Assembly (NCBI RefSeq): GCF_029952955.1
Contig: NZ_JASATX010000001.1
Span: 496,001 to 560,000 of the forward strand
Direction of reading: 5' to 3'
Source of the DNA: Ruicaihuangia caeni
GTDB taxonomy: Bacteria; Actinomycetota; Actinomycetes; Actinomycetales; Microbacteriaceae
DNA length: 64,000 nt
A program made the translations under genes and the position numbers. This document shows positions 17,230 to 26,456 of the stretch, piece after piece; the first letter of the stretch is position 1, and every line of letters begins with the position of its first letter. A model generated the notes under the pieces. The model ran no database searches, was not told where the DNA came from, and worked only from the letters and a program-made list of their open reading frames with translations.

Positions 17230-18507
17230 ATGGCTCGCATCGGTGAGAGCGCCGACCTGCTCAAGTGTTCGTTCTGCGGAAAGAGCCAGAAGCAAGTGCA
17301 GCAGCTCATCGCGGGGCCGGGCGTGTACATCTGCGACGAATGCGTCGAGTTGTGCAACGAGATCATCGAAGAGCGCTTGGCCGAGGCGGGCGAAGAGGCG
17401 TCGAGCGAGTTCGATCTTCCGAAGCCGCGCGAGATCTTCGACTTCCTCGGCGAGTACGTGATCGGGCAAGACGCTGCGAAACGCGCACTGGCAGTGGCCG
17501 TGTACAACCACTACAAGCGCGTGCGGGCGGCGAACCAGTTGCATGCCGCCGATGTGCACGCCGACGACATCGAGATCGCCAAGAGCAACATCCTGCTCAT
17601 CGGCCCGACGGGATGCGGCAAGACCTATCTCGCGCAGACCCTCGCCAAGCGGCTCAACGTGCCCTTCGCCGTCGCCGACGCGACCGCCCTCACCGAGGCC
17701 GGCTACGTCGGCGAAGACGTCGAGAACATTCTGCTGAAGCTCATCCAGGCGGCCGACTACGACGTCAAGCGCGCTGAGACCGGCATCATCTACATCGACG
17801 AGGTCGACAAGATCGCGCGCAAGGCCGAGAACCCGTCGATCACGCGGGATGTCTCTGGCGAGGGTGTGCAGCAGGCGCTGCTGAAGATCCTCGAGGGCAC
17901 GGTCGCGTCGGTGCCGCCGCAGGGCGGGCGCAAGCATCCGCACCAGGAGTTCATCCAAATCGACACCACGAACGTGCTGTTCATCGTCGCGGGTGCGTTC
18001 GCGGGGCTGGAAGACATCATCTCGAACCGTGCCGGCAAGCGCGGCATCGGGTTCGGTGCCCCGCTGCACAGCAAGGGCGACGACATCAACCTCTTCAGCG
18101 AGGTGCTGCCAGAAGACCTGCACAAGTTCGGGCTCATCCCCGAGTTCATCGGCCGTCTGCCGGTGGTGACCACGGTGAGCCAGCTCGACCGCGAGGCGCT
18201 GATGCAGATCTTGACGGTACCGAAGAACGCGCTTGTGAAGCAGTATCAGCGCATGTTCGAGCTCGATGGCGTCGAGCTCGACTTCGAGCCCGAGGCGCTC
18301 GAGGCGATCGCCGATCTCGCGGTGGTCCGTCAGACGGGCGCTCGTGGGCTTCGCGCGATTCTCGAGGAGGTGCTCGGGCCGATCATGTTCGATGTGCCCT
18401 CAGCGAGCAACGTGGCCCGAGTGGTCGTCACGCGTGAAGCCGTCGAGAACAACGCGGCGCCGACCATCGTGCCGATCAAGCCGCGTCGGCAGGAGAAGTC
18501 GGCCTAG
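17230..18507 (+). CDS. clpX: ATP-dependent Clp protease ATP-binding subunit ClpX
   Basis: 425 residues. ClpX is the AAA+ unfoldase that feeds ClpP. The N-terminal zinc-binding domain has Cys13, Cys16, Cys35 and Cys38. Walker A is GPTGCGKT (Gly125-Lys131), Walker B is IIYIDEVDK, pore loop 1 is in the GYVGEDV region, and the sensor/arginine-finger segments and the ClpP-contacting IGFG loop ([12 protein letters not shown]) are present. GAGGGAGG precedes the ATG. A -10-like TAGGCT lies at 17188-17193. It is separated from clpP1P2 by the inverted copC-like gene. Its stop abuts the stop of the convergent peptidase gene with no spacer. Confidence 0.98.
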   Translation: MARIGESADLLKCSFCGKSQKQVQQLIAGPGVYICDECVELCNEIIEERLAEAGEEASSEFDLPKPREIFDFLGEYVIGQDAAKRALAVAVYNHYKRVRAANQLHAADVHADDIEIAKSNILLIGPTGCGKTYLAQTLAKRLNVPFAVADATALTEAGYVGEDVENILLKLIQAADYDVKRAETGIIYIDEVDKIARKAENPSITRDVSGEGVQQALLKILEGTVASVPPQGGRKHPHQEFIQIDTTNVLFIVAGAFAGLEDIISNRAGKRGIGFGAPLHSKGDDINLFSEVLPEDLHKFGLIPEFIGRLPVVTTVSQLDREALMQILTVPKNALVKQYQRMFELDGVELDFEPEALEAIADLAVVRQTGARGLRAILEEVLGPIMFDVPSASNVARVVVTREAVENNAAPTIVPIKPRRQEKSA

Positions 18508-20523
18508 CTACTCGAGGCCGCGCCGACGCAGGAGCGGTTCGATCTCGGCGTCCCTGCCGCGGAATTCGCGGAAGGCTTCGAGCGCCGGCTTGGAACCGCC
18601 GACCGAGAGCACCGTGCGCCGGAAGTGGTCGCCGTTCTCGCGTGTGAGTCCGCCGTTCTCCTTGAACCATTCGACGGTGTCGGCGTCGAGCACCTCACTC
18701 CAGATGTAGGAGTAGTAGCCGGCATCGTAGCCGCCGCCGAACACGTGCTGAAAATACGTGCTCGAGTACCGAGGCGGGACGGCAGGGTTGTCGAGCCCCG
18801 CGTCGGCCAGCGCCGCAGCCTCGAAGACCGCGACGTCGTCGACCCGCTGGCCGGGCTTGAGTGAGTGCCAGGCCTGGTCGAGCAGCGCGGCGGCGAGATA
18901 TTCGCTGGTCGCGAAGCCTTCGCCGTGCTTCCGGGCGGCGAGCAGCTTGTCGACGAGCCGCTGCGGCATCCGCTCGCCCGTCTCGTAGTGCGCGGCGTAG
19001 TTCTCCAGCACGTCGGGCCACAGCATCCACATCTCGTTCACCTGGCTCGGGAACTCGACGAAATCGCGGGGAACGTTCGTGCCCCAGAGCTTCGGATACC
19101 TGGCCGACGACAGCAGGCCGTGCAGTGCATGACCGAACTCGTGGAAGAGCGTGTTCACCTCGTCGTAGGTGAGCAGCGTCGGCTCGCCCGCCGCGGGCTT
19201 CGGAATGTTGTGGGTGTTGACCACGATGGCGTCGCCGCCGAGCATCGAGGCACCGGTGCGCAATTCGTTCATCCACGCGCCCCCTCGCTTCGAGGGCCTG
19301 GCGTAGGCGTCGTACAGGAAGAGCCCCAGGCGGGCGCCGTCGTGGTCGCGCACCTCGTACACGCGCACATCGGCGTGATGCGCGGGAAGATCGTCGCGTT
19401 CGTGCATGGTGATGCCGTACAGCTGGTTCGCGGCGAAGAAGACGCCGTCGTGGAGCACGCGGTCGGCTTCGAAATATGGGCGCAGCTCACTCGCGGCGAA
19501 ATCGAACTCGGCCTGCCGCAACTGCTCGTCGTACCACGACCAATCGCTCGCTGCGATGTCGTGTCCGGCGAGCGTCTCGAGCGAACTCTGCTCCATGCGT
19601 GCGTTGCGAGCTGCGGCCGCCGAGAGCCGCTGCAGCAGTTCTCTGACGCGCGCAGGTGACTCCGCGGTCTCATCAGCCGTCACCCACGCGGCGTGATCAT
19701 CGAAGCCCAGCAGCCCCGCTCGCTCGGCTCGCAATTCGGCGATCCTCCGCACCAACGGTCGATTGTCGTTCGCCCCCGGCCGAGACCCCCGCGCGCGGGA
19801 GGCCGACATGATGCGCTCGCGGGTGCTCGGCCGTTCGAGCAGGGACAACCACGGGTGTCCTGTGGGCAGGGGAAGCGCGACGACGTAGCGCGCCGCGCTG
19901 TTCCGTTCGCGCGCCGCCGCTTCAGCGGTCGACAGTTCGCCAGGACCGAGGCCCGCGAGTTCGTCGTGGTCGTCGAACTCGACAGCCAGGTGGTTCGTAT
20001 CGGCCTGCAAATGAGCGTCAAAGCGGCTGGTGAGCTCAGCGAGCTCTGCGTTGATCTCTCGCAGACGCTGTTGAGCGGCATCATCCAGCGCAGCACCGGC
20101 ACGCATGAACTCAGTGCGGTACCGCTGGGTGAGGAATCTCGCTTCTTCGTCCAGTTGGGCGCGTGCTTGCCATACCGCCTCGATTCGCTCGAAGAGGCCC
20201 GGATGCTGGGTGATCGAGTCGCGGTGCCGGGCGAGTCTCGGCGAGTACTCCGCATCGAGGCGGTCGATCTCCGGTGAGGCGTCGCTGTCGAGCTGGTTGA
20301 AGAACACGGCGGTGACCCGGTCGAGCAAGGCGCCGCTCTGCTCGAGCGCTTCGATCGTGTTCTCGAACGTCGGAGGTGTGGGGTCGGTCGCGATCCGCTC
20401 GACAGCCGTCGATTGACGAGCCATCGCTTCATCCAGCGCGGGAGCGAAGTGCTCGAGACGCAGTGCTTCGAAGTGCGGCATGCCGAAGTCGAGATCGCTG
20501 TCATCAAGCAGGGGGTTCACCAT
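18508..20523 (-). CDS. M3 family metallopeptidase, peptidyl-dipeptidase Dcp type
   Basis: 671 residues, cytoplasmic thimet-oligopeptidase-like enzyme. The zinc site HEFGH is at residues 461-465, with the third ligand glutamate expected in EFPSQVNEMW. The C-terminal substrate-tyrosine region GGYDAGYYSYIWSEVLDAD is typical of Dcp and oligopeptidase A. Enzymes of this family finish degradation of peptides released by proteases such as Clp. The gene abuts clpX tail to tail. A TATCGT -10 at 20530-20535 lies six bases before the ATG, so translation is probably leaderless. The 46-bp gap to the divergent methyltransferase gene must hold both start regions. Confidence 0.94.
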   Translation of the reverse strand: MVNPLLDDSDLDFGMPHFEALRLEHFAPALDEAMARQSTAVERIATDPTPPTFENTIEALEQSGALLDRVTAVFFNQLDSDASPEIDRLDAEYSPRLARHRDSITQHPGLFERIEAVWQARAQLDEEARFLTQRYRTEFMRAGAALDDAAQQRLREINAELAELTSRFDAHLQADTNHLAVEFDDHDELAGLGPGELSTAEAAARERNSAARYVVALPLPTGHPWLSLLERPSTRERIMSASRARGSRPGANDNRPLVRRIAELRAERAGLLGFDDHAAWVTADETAESPARVRELLQRLSAAAARNARMEQSSLETLAGHDIAASDWSWYDEQLRQAEFDFAASELRPYFEADRVLHDGVFFAANQLYGITMHERDDLPAHHADVRVYEVRDHDGARLGLFLYDAYARPSKRGGAWMNELRTGASMLGGDAIVVNTHNIPKPAAGEPTLLTYDEVNTLFHEFGHALHGLLSSARYPKLWGTNVPRDFVEFPSQVNEMWMLWPDVLENYAAHYETGERMPQRLVDKLLAARKHGEGFATSEYLAAALLDQAWHSLKPGQRVDDVAVFEAAALADAGLDNPAVPPRYSSTYFQHVFGGGYDAGYYSYIWSEVLDADTVEWFKENGGLTRENGDHFRRTVLSVGGSKPALEAFREFRGRDAEIEPLLRRRGLE

Positions 20524-20569
20524 CCGGCAACGATATCCGGGCCGCGCGCGACGGGTCTACGCTCGCAGC

Positions 20570-21379
20570 ATGGCATCACGGCACGAGCGATACACCCATG
20601 GCCACCACGAGAGCGTGCTGCGCTCCCACACCTGGCGCAACGTTGAGAACTCGGCGGATCACCTCGTGCCGCACCTGGCGCCCGGCATGAGTCTGCTCGA
20701 CGTCGGCTGCGGTCCCGGCACCATCACCGCCGATCTCGCGGCCCGGGTATCACCTGGACGCGTCGTGGGGATCGACGCATCCAGCGAAGTGCTCGATCAG
20801 GCCGAGAGCTACGCTCGCGGGCTGGGAGGCTCCAACCTCGAGTTCGCCGTCGGCGACGTCTACGAACTGGAGTTCGACGACGGCACCTTCGACGTCGTGC
20901 ATACCCATCAGGTGCTTCACCACCTGGTGGATCCAGTCGCGGCGCTGCGCGAGATGCGGCGAGTGTGCAAGCCCGGGGGAGTCGTGTCCGCTCGGGAAGC
21001 GGACTATCACGGCATGTTCTGGTTCCCCCAGCTGGAAGGCTTGGACGAGTGGATGACGCTCTACCAGCGTGTGCACCGCGCGAACGGCGGTGATCCGGAT
21101 GCCGGGCGGCGCGTGAAGTCCTGGGCGCTGCAGGCGGGGTTCACCGAGGTCGAGGCCTCTGGCGCCATGTGGTGCTACACGAGCGACGATGAGCGGGAGT
21201 GGTGGGGTGGGCTGTGGGCCGACCGCGCCGTGAAGTCGGGCTTCGCCACGAACGCGATAGAGCAGGGCCTTGCGACCCAGCAGGACCTCGAGCGCATCTC
21301 GCAGGCGTGGCGAGACTGGGCGGCGGCTCCGGACGGATGGCTGTCGCTGCCGCACGGATGGGTGCTCTGCCGCGGCTGA
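20570..21379 (+). CDS. SAM-dependent methyltransferase (class I, UbiE/type 11-like)
   Basis: 269 residues. Motif I is LLDVGCGPG (residues 42-50). Acidic motif II is GRVVGIDASS, and the post-motifs ...FDVVHTHQVLHH and RRVCKPGGVV mark a class I small-molecule methyltransferase. The His-rich beginning (RYTHGHHESVLRSHTW) is seen in a common actinobacterial subgroup of unknown substrate. The ATG at 20570 is preceded six bases upstream by TACGCT (20558-20563), a leaderless promoter pattern. The gene is divergent from the M3 peptidase and upstream of the ArsR-like regulator, separated from it by the TTGCAAAG array. Confidence 0.88.
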   Translation: MASRHERYTHGHHESVLRSHTWRNVENSADHLVPHLAPGMSLLDVGCGPGTITADLAARVSPGRVVGIDASSEVLDQAESYARGLGGSNLEFAVGDVYELEFDDGTFDVVHTHQVLHHLVDPVAALREMRRVCKPGGVVSAREADYHGMFWFPQLEGLDEWMTLYQRVHRANGGDPDAGRRVKSWALQAGFTEVEASGAMWCYTSDDEREWWGGLWADRAVKSGFATNAIEQGLATQQDLERISQAWRDWAAAPDGWLSLPHGWVLCRG

Positions 21380-21499
21380 CGGAGGCGCAGAACCACGAGC
21401 CGTATGGTCGCGCTGCCGCGCGGTTGCGCAGTGTGACGGCACGCTGCTTTCGCAGATGGAGAGTGCCCAGCATCCGTTTGCAGGGAACGGCTTGCCGGT

Positions 21500-21589
21500 G
21501 TGCAAACAAAGCGTTGCAAAGAGAACCTTGCAAAGCTTCCAATGCAAAGAAATGATTGCAAAGACCTCTTTGCAATGATATCTTTGCAT
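21500..21589 (+). promoter_or_regulatory. Phased TTGCAAAG operator array over a leaderless promoter
   Basis: Four direct units TTGCAAAG or ATGCAAAG start at 21514, 21528, 21542 and 21556, exactly 14 bp apart. A degenerate unit (GTGCAAAC, 21500) keeps the same phase. Two inverted units, CTTTGCAA at 21568 and CTTTGCAT at 21582, are again 14 bp apart. Units at 21556 and 21568 form a perfect palindrome with 4-bp centre. The 6-bp spacers differ in sequence, so this is not a simple tandem duplication. TTGCAA (21556-21561), a 17-bp gap and TATCTT (21579-21584) form a promoter whose -10 ends six bases before the ATG at 21591. Binding by the downstream ArsR-like protein is the natural inference. Confidence 0.8.
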
Positions 21590-21590
21590 C

Positions 21591-22331
21591 ATGAGCAGGC
21601 ACGCAGACGGCATTGAAGAGGGCCTCGCGCCCGCCGCTGGCGCCGATGAGGCGACCGCCGCTGCCGAGGGCACGGGCGAGCGCGCACCTGAGGAGACCGG
21701 CGAGCTCGACCTCGAGACGCTCAAGGCCCTCGCGCACCCGCTGCGCGTCAAGATCCTCGACCTGCTCAGCACCTACGGGCCGGCAACCGCGAGCGGTCTG
21801 GCTGATCGGCTGGGGGAGTCCAGTGGCGCAACCAGCTACCACCTTCGGCAGCTGGCCCGCCATTCCCTCGTCCGCGAGGTCGATGGCCGCGGAACCGGTC
21901 GAGAGCGCTGGTGGGAGCGTCGTCCCGGGCCGATCTCGCTGACGTCAGCCGAACTCATGAGGAGCCCGGCCGGGCGTTCGGCGTCGCGGCTGGTCGTGCG
22001 CGAGTGGTCGAAGCACCGGGAACAACTGCTCCACGACTTCCTCGAACGCGGTGTCGATGAGCTCGCGCAGAGCTGGAACGAGGCGAGCATCGTTCACACC
22101 TCGAATGCTTCACTCACAAGCGAGCAGCTCGGGCGCCTCAATCGTGAGGTGACCGAGCTGGTCGGCAAGCACCTCGAGCGCTATCGGGGGCAGTCCGTGC
22201 CCGGCATGCGCCCGGTGCAGATTCAGTACAACGGCTTCCCCGTGCTCGATGGTGTCGAGCACACCGAGGACGCCCCCGTCCCCAAGGCTGATGAGGCCGA
22301 TGGGGCGGAAACCGAGACGGGGTCGCGATGA
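21591..22331 (+). CDS. ArsR-like winged-helix transcriptional regulator
   Basis: 246 residues. After an Ala/Glu-rich N-terminal tail, a winged-helix DNA-binding domain spans about residues 39-105: LDLETLKALAHPLRVKIL, then LADRLGESSGATSYHLRQLA as the recognition helix, and the wing. The C-terminal half (HREQLLHDFLERGVDELAQS...) is helical and fits the extended ArsR family that sits before transporters or stress genes; no cysteine metal site is seen. The promoter is covered by the TTGCAAAG array, strongly suggesting autoregulation. No ribosome-binding site precedes the ATG, consistent with a leaderless mRNA. A small basic protein gene follows. Confidence 0.87.
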   Translation: MSRHADGIEEGLAPAAGADEATAAAEGTGERAPEETGELDLETLKALAHPLRVKILDLLSTYGPATASGLADRLGESSGATSYHLRQLARHSLVREVDGRGTGRERWWERRPGPISLTSAELMRSPAGRSASRLVVREWSKHREQLLHDFLERGVDELAQSWNEASIVHTSNASLTSEQLGRLNREVTELVGKHLERYRGQSVPGMRPVQIQYNGFPVLDGVEHTEDAPVPKADEADGAETETGSR

Positions 22332-22414
22332 CCGCCGTCACCGCGCTGGCCTGTGCCGGCGATCCGGTCGCGCTGCGTGCAGCAGCGCCCGCACACATTC
22401 TTCAGGAGTCAGCC

Positions 22415-22633
22415 ATGTCAGTCACGGTCAGCCAAGCGCTGCGCCGACGCCGCAGTCGCACCGATCGGCTCGCCTCGAGCGTCGGCCGCACGATGATCCG
22501 TTGGGGTGCTGCGCTCGCAGCGCGCTCGTTGCCCAACGCTTCGCAGCATGAGCGAGCGATCGTCCGCGAGCGGACGCTGCTCGCTCACGAGCGTCGCGTC
22601 GATCAGCTGCGAGGGCCGGGCATCCGCGCGTAG
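22415..22633 (+). CDS. Small basic protein of unknown function downstream of the ArsR-like regulator
   Basis: 72 residues, MSVTVSQALRRRR onward, very rich in Arg (pI clearly basic), with no signal peptide; one mildly hydrophobic helix (TMIRWGAALAARSL) is present. The start was set at the ATG preceded by AGGAG (22404-22408) six bases upstream. A longer version from an ATG at 22328, overlapping the regulator stop as ATGA, would add 29 residues. I do not recognise the family. Its position, just after the array-controlled regulator, makes it a likely co-transcribed partner. Confidence 0.6.
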   Translation: MSVTVSQALRRRRSRTDRLASSVGRTMIRWGAALAARSLPNASQHERAIVRERTLLAHERRVDQLRGPGIRA

Positions 22634-22673
22634 TGACACGGGCCGGGTCGCGGCGGCACGCGGCCGGCCAAGC

Positions 22674-22934
22674 TCAGAAGTCCAGTTCGTCCTCGTCTGA
22701 GGTCGACTCGTCGGGCGGGCTGATGCGCACCGCGCCCGACCGGTCCACCGTGATGCGCGTACCGTCATCGAGGTCGACGACCGGGCGGCGTTCGAGCCAG
22801 GTGAGGGTCCACCGCCAAAGGGCCGTGTCGATGCCCACCAGTTGCGCCTCGACCTCGCTGATCGCGGCATGCACCTCGGCAGGCAGCGAGGCAGGGGACT
22901 CCCCTCCGACAGGCCAGCGAGTGCCGAGCTGCAT
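22674..22934 (-). CDS. Small acidic conserved-looking protein after valS
   Basis: About 86 residues, acidic at the C-terminus (DESTSDEDELDF), with ALWRWTLTWLERRPVVDLDDGTR in the middle. It begins where valS stops: either the ATG at 22934 (TGATG) or a GTG at 22937 (GTGA overlap), so it is translationally coupled to valS. I do not recognise a domain. No membrane segment is seen. Confidence 0.55.
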   Translation of the reverse strand: MQLGTRWPVGGESPASLPAEVHAAISEVEAQLVGIDTALWRWTLTWLERRPVVDLDDGTRITVDRSGAVRISPPDESTSDEDELDF

Positions 22935-25531
22935 CACGCCTCCGCTTCGCGGAGCGTCACTTCGCGGACTTCGACTTCATCACCGTCGACGACCTCGAGC
23001 CGATCGATCCGGCCGACCGCTCGTAGATCTTCTGCGGCGTCGCTGAGCAGCGCCGGGCCCGCGATGACGGCATGCTCGACCTGCGTCTTCTGCGACACCT
23101 TCGCGTCCGTCTTGGCGCGACGGATGCCGATGAGCGCAGCACTGACGTGGTCGAGCAGTCCGGTGGCCTCTGCGTCGGAGACCTCTTCGGGCGTGGGCCA
23201 GGAAGCTGTGTGCACCGAGCCTTCGTGCGTCCAGCTCCAGACCTCTTCGGTGGCATAGGGGATGAACGGCGCGAACAGGCGCAGCATGACGTCGATGGCC
23301 GTGCGGAGGGCGTAGACGGCGCTGGTCTGCCCAGCCTCACCCGCAGCGCCGTACGCGCGCTCCTTCACGAGCTCCAGGTAGTCGTCGCAGAAGGTCCAGA
23401 AGAACTGCTCCGTGAGCTCGAGCGCCCGTGCATGGTCGTACTGCTCGAACGCCTTGGTCGCTTCGCGCACGACCTGCGCGAGCTGCGCCAAGAGGTCGGC
23501 GTCGAGTGCCTCGGTGGCCGACGCGCCGGCGGCTGTCGCGGCATCCGCATCGAAGGAGTACACGAACTTCGCGGCGTTGAGCACCTTGATGGCGAGCCGG
23601 CGGCCGATCTTGATCTGCTTGGGGTTCTGCGGGTCGAACGCCGCGTCGGTGCCGAGGCGACTCGAGGCGGCCCAGTACCGCACGGAGTCGGATCCGTGCT
23701 CGTCGAGCAGTCCGGCCGGCGTGACGACGTTGCCCTTGGACTTCGACATCTTCTTGCGGTCGGGGTCGACGATGAAGCCTGAGATGGCCGCATTGCGCCA
23801 GGGTGCCTGGCCGTCGTGCTCGAGCAGGGAGCGCAGGGCCGTGGAGAACAGCCAGGTGCGGATGATGTCCTGGCCCTGCGGGCGCAGGTCGTACGGGAAC
23901 ACGGCATCGAACAGGGCCGCATCGCGCTCCCACCCGCCCGCGAGCTGGGGTGTCAGAGATGAGGTCGCCCAGGTGTCCATGATGTCGAGTTCGCCGATGA
24001 ACCCTCCCGGTTCGCCGCGCTGCGACTCGTCGAACCCCGGTGCCGCGTCGGACGACGGGTCGACGGGCAGTGCCGACTCGTCGGGCACGATGGGATTCTC
24101 GTAGACCGGCTCGCCCTGCTCGTCGAGCCGGTACCACACCGGAATCGGCACGCCGAAGAAGCGCTGGCGGCTGATGAGCCAGTCGCCGCTGAGGCCGCCG
24201 ACCCAGTTGTCGTATCGCACGCGCATGAAATCGGGGTGCCAGTCGATGCGCTTGCCGAGGTCGATCATGCGCGTGCGGAGCTCCTCGGAGCGGCCGCCGT
24301 TCTTGATGTACCACTGGCGCGTCGAGACGATCTCGAGCGGCTTGTCGCCCTTCTCGAAGAACTTGACCGGGTGGGTGATGGGGCGCGGGTCGCCGATGAG
24401 CTCTCCCGTCGCGCGCAGCTGCTCGACGACTGCCTGCTTGGCGCTGAAGACCGTCTTGCCTGCGAGCTGTTCGAACGCGGCGCGGCCGGTCGGCGACGTG
24501 ATGGCGGCCGGCGCCTCTGCGATGACGCGGCCGTCGAAGCCGATGATCGCCCGGTTGGGCAGGTCGAGTTCCCGCCACCAGATGACGTCGGTCATGTCAC
24601 CGAAGGTGCAGATCATGGCAATGCCGGTGCCCTTGTCGGGCTGGGCGAGATGGTGCGCGACGATCGGGACCTCGACACCGAACACGGGACTCGTCGCGGT
24701 CTTGCCGAAGAGGTGCTGATACCGCTCGTCACTCGGGTGCGCGACCAGTGCGACACAGGCAGGCAGCAGCTCGGGGCGCGTGGTGTCGATCTTCAGATCG
24801 CCCTCGGGCCCGTGGAAGACGATGGTGTGGAACGCGCCGGGCACGTCCTTGTCCTCGAGTTCGGCCTGCGCGACCGCCGAGCGGAACGTGACATCCCAGA
24901 GCGTGGGCGCGTCGGCCTGGTACGCCTCGCCCCGGGCGAGGTTGCGAAGGAACGCGCGCTGGGCGACCGCCTGCGCCTCGGGGGCGATCGTGCGGTAGGT
25001 CTGCGACCAGTCGAAGCTCAGGCCGAGCTTGCGCCACAGATCTTCGTACTGCTTCTCGTCTTCGACCGTGAGGCGCTCGCACAGCTCGATGAAGTTACGG
25101 CGGCTGATCGGCTGCTGGTCGGCGGCCTTCGAGCTCTTGTTGTCGCCGCCCTCGAATGGCGGCGTGAAGTCGGGGTCGTAGGGCAGCGTCGGGTCGCAAC
25201 GCACGCCGTAGTAGTTCTGCACGCGCCGTTCGGTGGGCAGGCCGTTGTCGTCCCAGCCGATCGGGTAGAAGACGTTCTTGCCGCGCATGCGCTGGTAGCG
25301 CGCGATCACATCGGTGTGCGTGTAGCTGAACACGTGGCCGATGTGCAGTGAGCCGGATGCGGTCGGCGGCGGTGTGTCGATCGAGTAGATGCACTCGCGG
25401 TCGAGCCGGGCGCGATCGAACCGGTATGTGCCGTGCTCCTCCCAGCGCTCGCCCCACTTCGGCTCGAGGCCTTCGAGCGCGGGCTTCTCGGGAATGGCGT
25501 GCGGGGTGGCAGGCACGTGCGCGGCAGACAT
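22934..25531 (-). CDS. valS: Valyl-tRNA synthetase
   Basis: 865 residues. Class Ia synthetase that charges tRNA-Val and edits misactivated threonine. The HIGH motif is at residues 63-66 (SLHIGHVFSYTHTD) and KMSKS at 594-598 (KKMSKSKGN). The editing domain lies between them, with the expected DTTRPELLPACVALVAHP segment, and anticodon-binding and coiled-coil regions follow. The ATG at 25531 starts MSAAHVPATP with GGAG five bases upstream; the open frame upstream runs through the TetR gene and is not coding. Its promoter may be the TAGGAT at 25641-25646 (minus), which overlaps the end of the TetR gene. I looked for a T-box leader and saw none. Confidence 0.97.
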   Translation of the reverse strand: MSAAHVPATPHAIPEKPALEGLEPKWGERWEEHGTYRFDRARLDRECIYSIDTPPPTASGSLHIGHVFSYTHTDVIARYQRMRGKNVFYPIGWDDNGLPTERRVQNYYGVRCDPTLPYDPDFTPPFEGGDNKSSKAADQQPISRRNFIELCERLTVEDEKQYEDLWRKLGLSFDWSQTYRTIAPEAQAVAQRAFLRNLARGEAYQADAPTLWDVTFRSAVAQAELEDKDVPGAFHTIVFHGPEGDLKIDTTRPELLPACVALVAHPSDERYQHLFGKTATSPVFGVEVPIVAHHLAQPDKGTGIAMICTFGDMTDVIWWRELDLPNRAIIGFDGRVIAEAPAAITSPTGRAAFEQLAGKTVFSAKQAVVEQLRATGELIGDPRPITHPVKFFEKGDKPLEIVSTRQWYIKNGGRSEELRTRMIDLGKRIDWHPDFMRVRYDNWVGGLSGDWLISRQRFFGVPIPVWYRLDEQGEPVYENPIVPDESALPVDPSSDAAPGFDESQRGEPGGFIGELDIMDTWATSSLTPQLAGGWERDAALFDAVFPYDLRPQGQDIIRTWLFSTALRSLLEHDGQAPWRNAAISGFIVDPDRKKMSKSKGNVVTPAGLLDEHGSDSVRYWAASSRLGTDAAFDPQNPKQIKIGRRLAIKVLNAAKFVYSFDADAATAAGASATEALDADLLAQLAQVVREATKAFEQYDHARALELTEQFFWTFCDDYLELVKERAYGAAGEAGQTSAVYALRTAIDVMLRLFAPFIPYATEEVWSWTHEGSVHTASWPTPEEVSDAEATGLLDHVSAALIGIRRAKTDAKVSQKTQVEHAVIAGPALLSDAAEDLRAVGRIDRLEVVDGDEVEVREVTLREAEA

Positions 25532-25643
25532 GGAGCTCCGATTCGATATGTGCGGCACCGAGTCTGTGTTCTCGGGCGGTCGAGGAGTGCCCGATCGCCG
25601 TGTGCGGGTGCCTGAGTGTGTGGCGAAAACCGTCCGATCGATC

Positions 25644-26303
25644 CTACCGTGAGCCGCTTGCGGCGAAGGCGGCAGCGAGGGGGCCGACGGCGGCGTGCAC
25701 GTACTGCTGGAGCCCGCCACGGCCAGTACCGGCATCCGCCCACTCGCGCGCTGCCGCGACCACCGCGCCCGCGAGCGAGTACGCGGCCGCCCGGGGAATC
25801 GGGAACGAGGCGGAGTGCGGCGGGGCGGCCCGGTCGACAGGAGGCCGAGACGCCGATCGGTCCCCTTGCCGTTCGATGAATCGCTCGAGCAGCCCGGCGA
25901 ATCGCGACAGCCTCGACATGGCCGACGCTTGGAGTTCGCCTGCGCCCCCGATCGCGTCGTACTGCGTGAGCACCCACGGCACCCGGGCCGCGCCGAACTC
26001 CGCTGCGATGGAGACGAGGGCGTTCGAGGCGATTGCGATCGGGTCGGAGCCCGCGGATGCGGGAAGCTGCCCGAACGCGTCGGCGAGCGCGTCGAGCGCA
26101 TCGTCGACGTCGACCCAGAAGACGTCGCTCTTGGCCCCGAAATAGTTGAAGAACGTCGCGCGGCTCACGCCGGCACGCGTGGCGATGTGGTCCACGGTCG
26201 TGCGGTCATACCCCTGCTCGAGGAACAGCTCGAACGCCGCCTCCTGCAGCATCCCGCGAGAGACGGCTCGAGGACGCCCTCGGTTCGCCGCACGCTCAGT
26301 CAC
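25644..26303 (-). CDS. TetR-family transcriptional regulator
   Basis: 219 residues. The N-terminal helix-turn-helix is clear: MLQEAAFELFLEQGYDRTTV and IATRAGVSRATFFNYFGAKSD. The C-terminal ligand domain is Ala-rich and unassigned. The GTG start at 26303 has AAGGA about seven bases upstream. It is divergent from a peptide-type ABC importer, and an imperfect 15-bp dyad lies in the shared 153-bp region, so it probably represses the importer and itself. valS lies downstream on the same strand across ~112 bp. Confidence 0.9.
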   Translation of the reverse strand: MTERAANRGRPRAVSRGMLQEAAFELFLEQGYDRTTVDHIATRAGVSRATFFNYFGAKSDVFWVDVDDALDALADAFGQLPASAGSDPIAIASNALVSIAAEFGAARVPWVLTQYDAIGGAGELQASAMSRLSRFAGLLERFIERQGDRSASRPPVDRAAPPHSASFPIPRAAAYSLAGAVVAAAREWADAGTGRGGLQQYVHAAVGPLAAAFAASGSR

Positions 26304-26367
26304 CCCGTCATCCTTCCAGCAACCGATCCGAATCAGGAAGGCGGGCCGCAGTCCCGACCGCTATTTG

Positions 26368-26382
26368 TTAGACGCAGTCCAA
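26368..26382. promoter_or_regulatory. Candidate TetR operator
   Basis: TTAGAC (26368-26373), three bases, GTCCAA (26377-26382): a dyad with one mismatch. Wider arms TATTTG (26362-26367) and CAAATA (26380-26385) also face each other. It sits centrally between the TetR gene and the ABC operon. A weak -35-like TTGTTA at 26365-26370 could drive the importer. Confidence 0.5.
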
Positions 26383-26456
26383 ATATCACTAGAGTTGGCC
26401 TGCGGCCCCTCGCTCGGCCGCCCCTGCATCCGATCCATCTCAGAGAGAACTCCCGC

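Noticed and set aside
21500-21589. The TTGCAAAG array as a CRISPR or microsatellite
   Set aside because: Units are 8 bp with 6-bp spacers and two are inverted, next to a regulator gene; there are no cas genes, and spacers are too short.
22328-22414. Longer N-terminus for the small basic protein
   Set aside because: The ATG at 22415 has a good ribosome-binding site; the upstream ATG only has the overlap with the regulator stop. Not excluded.
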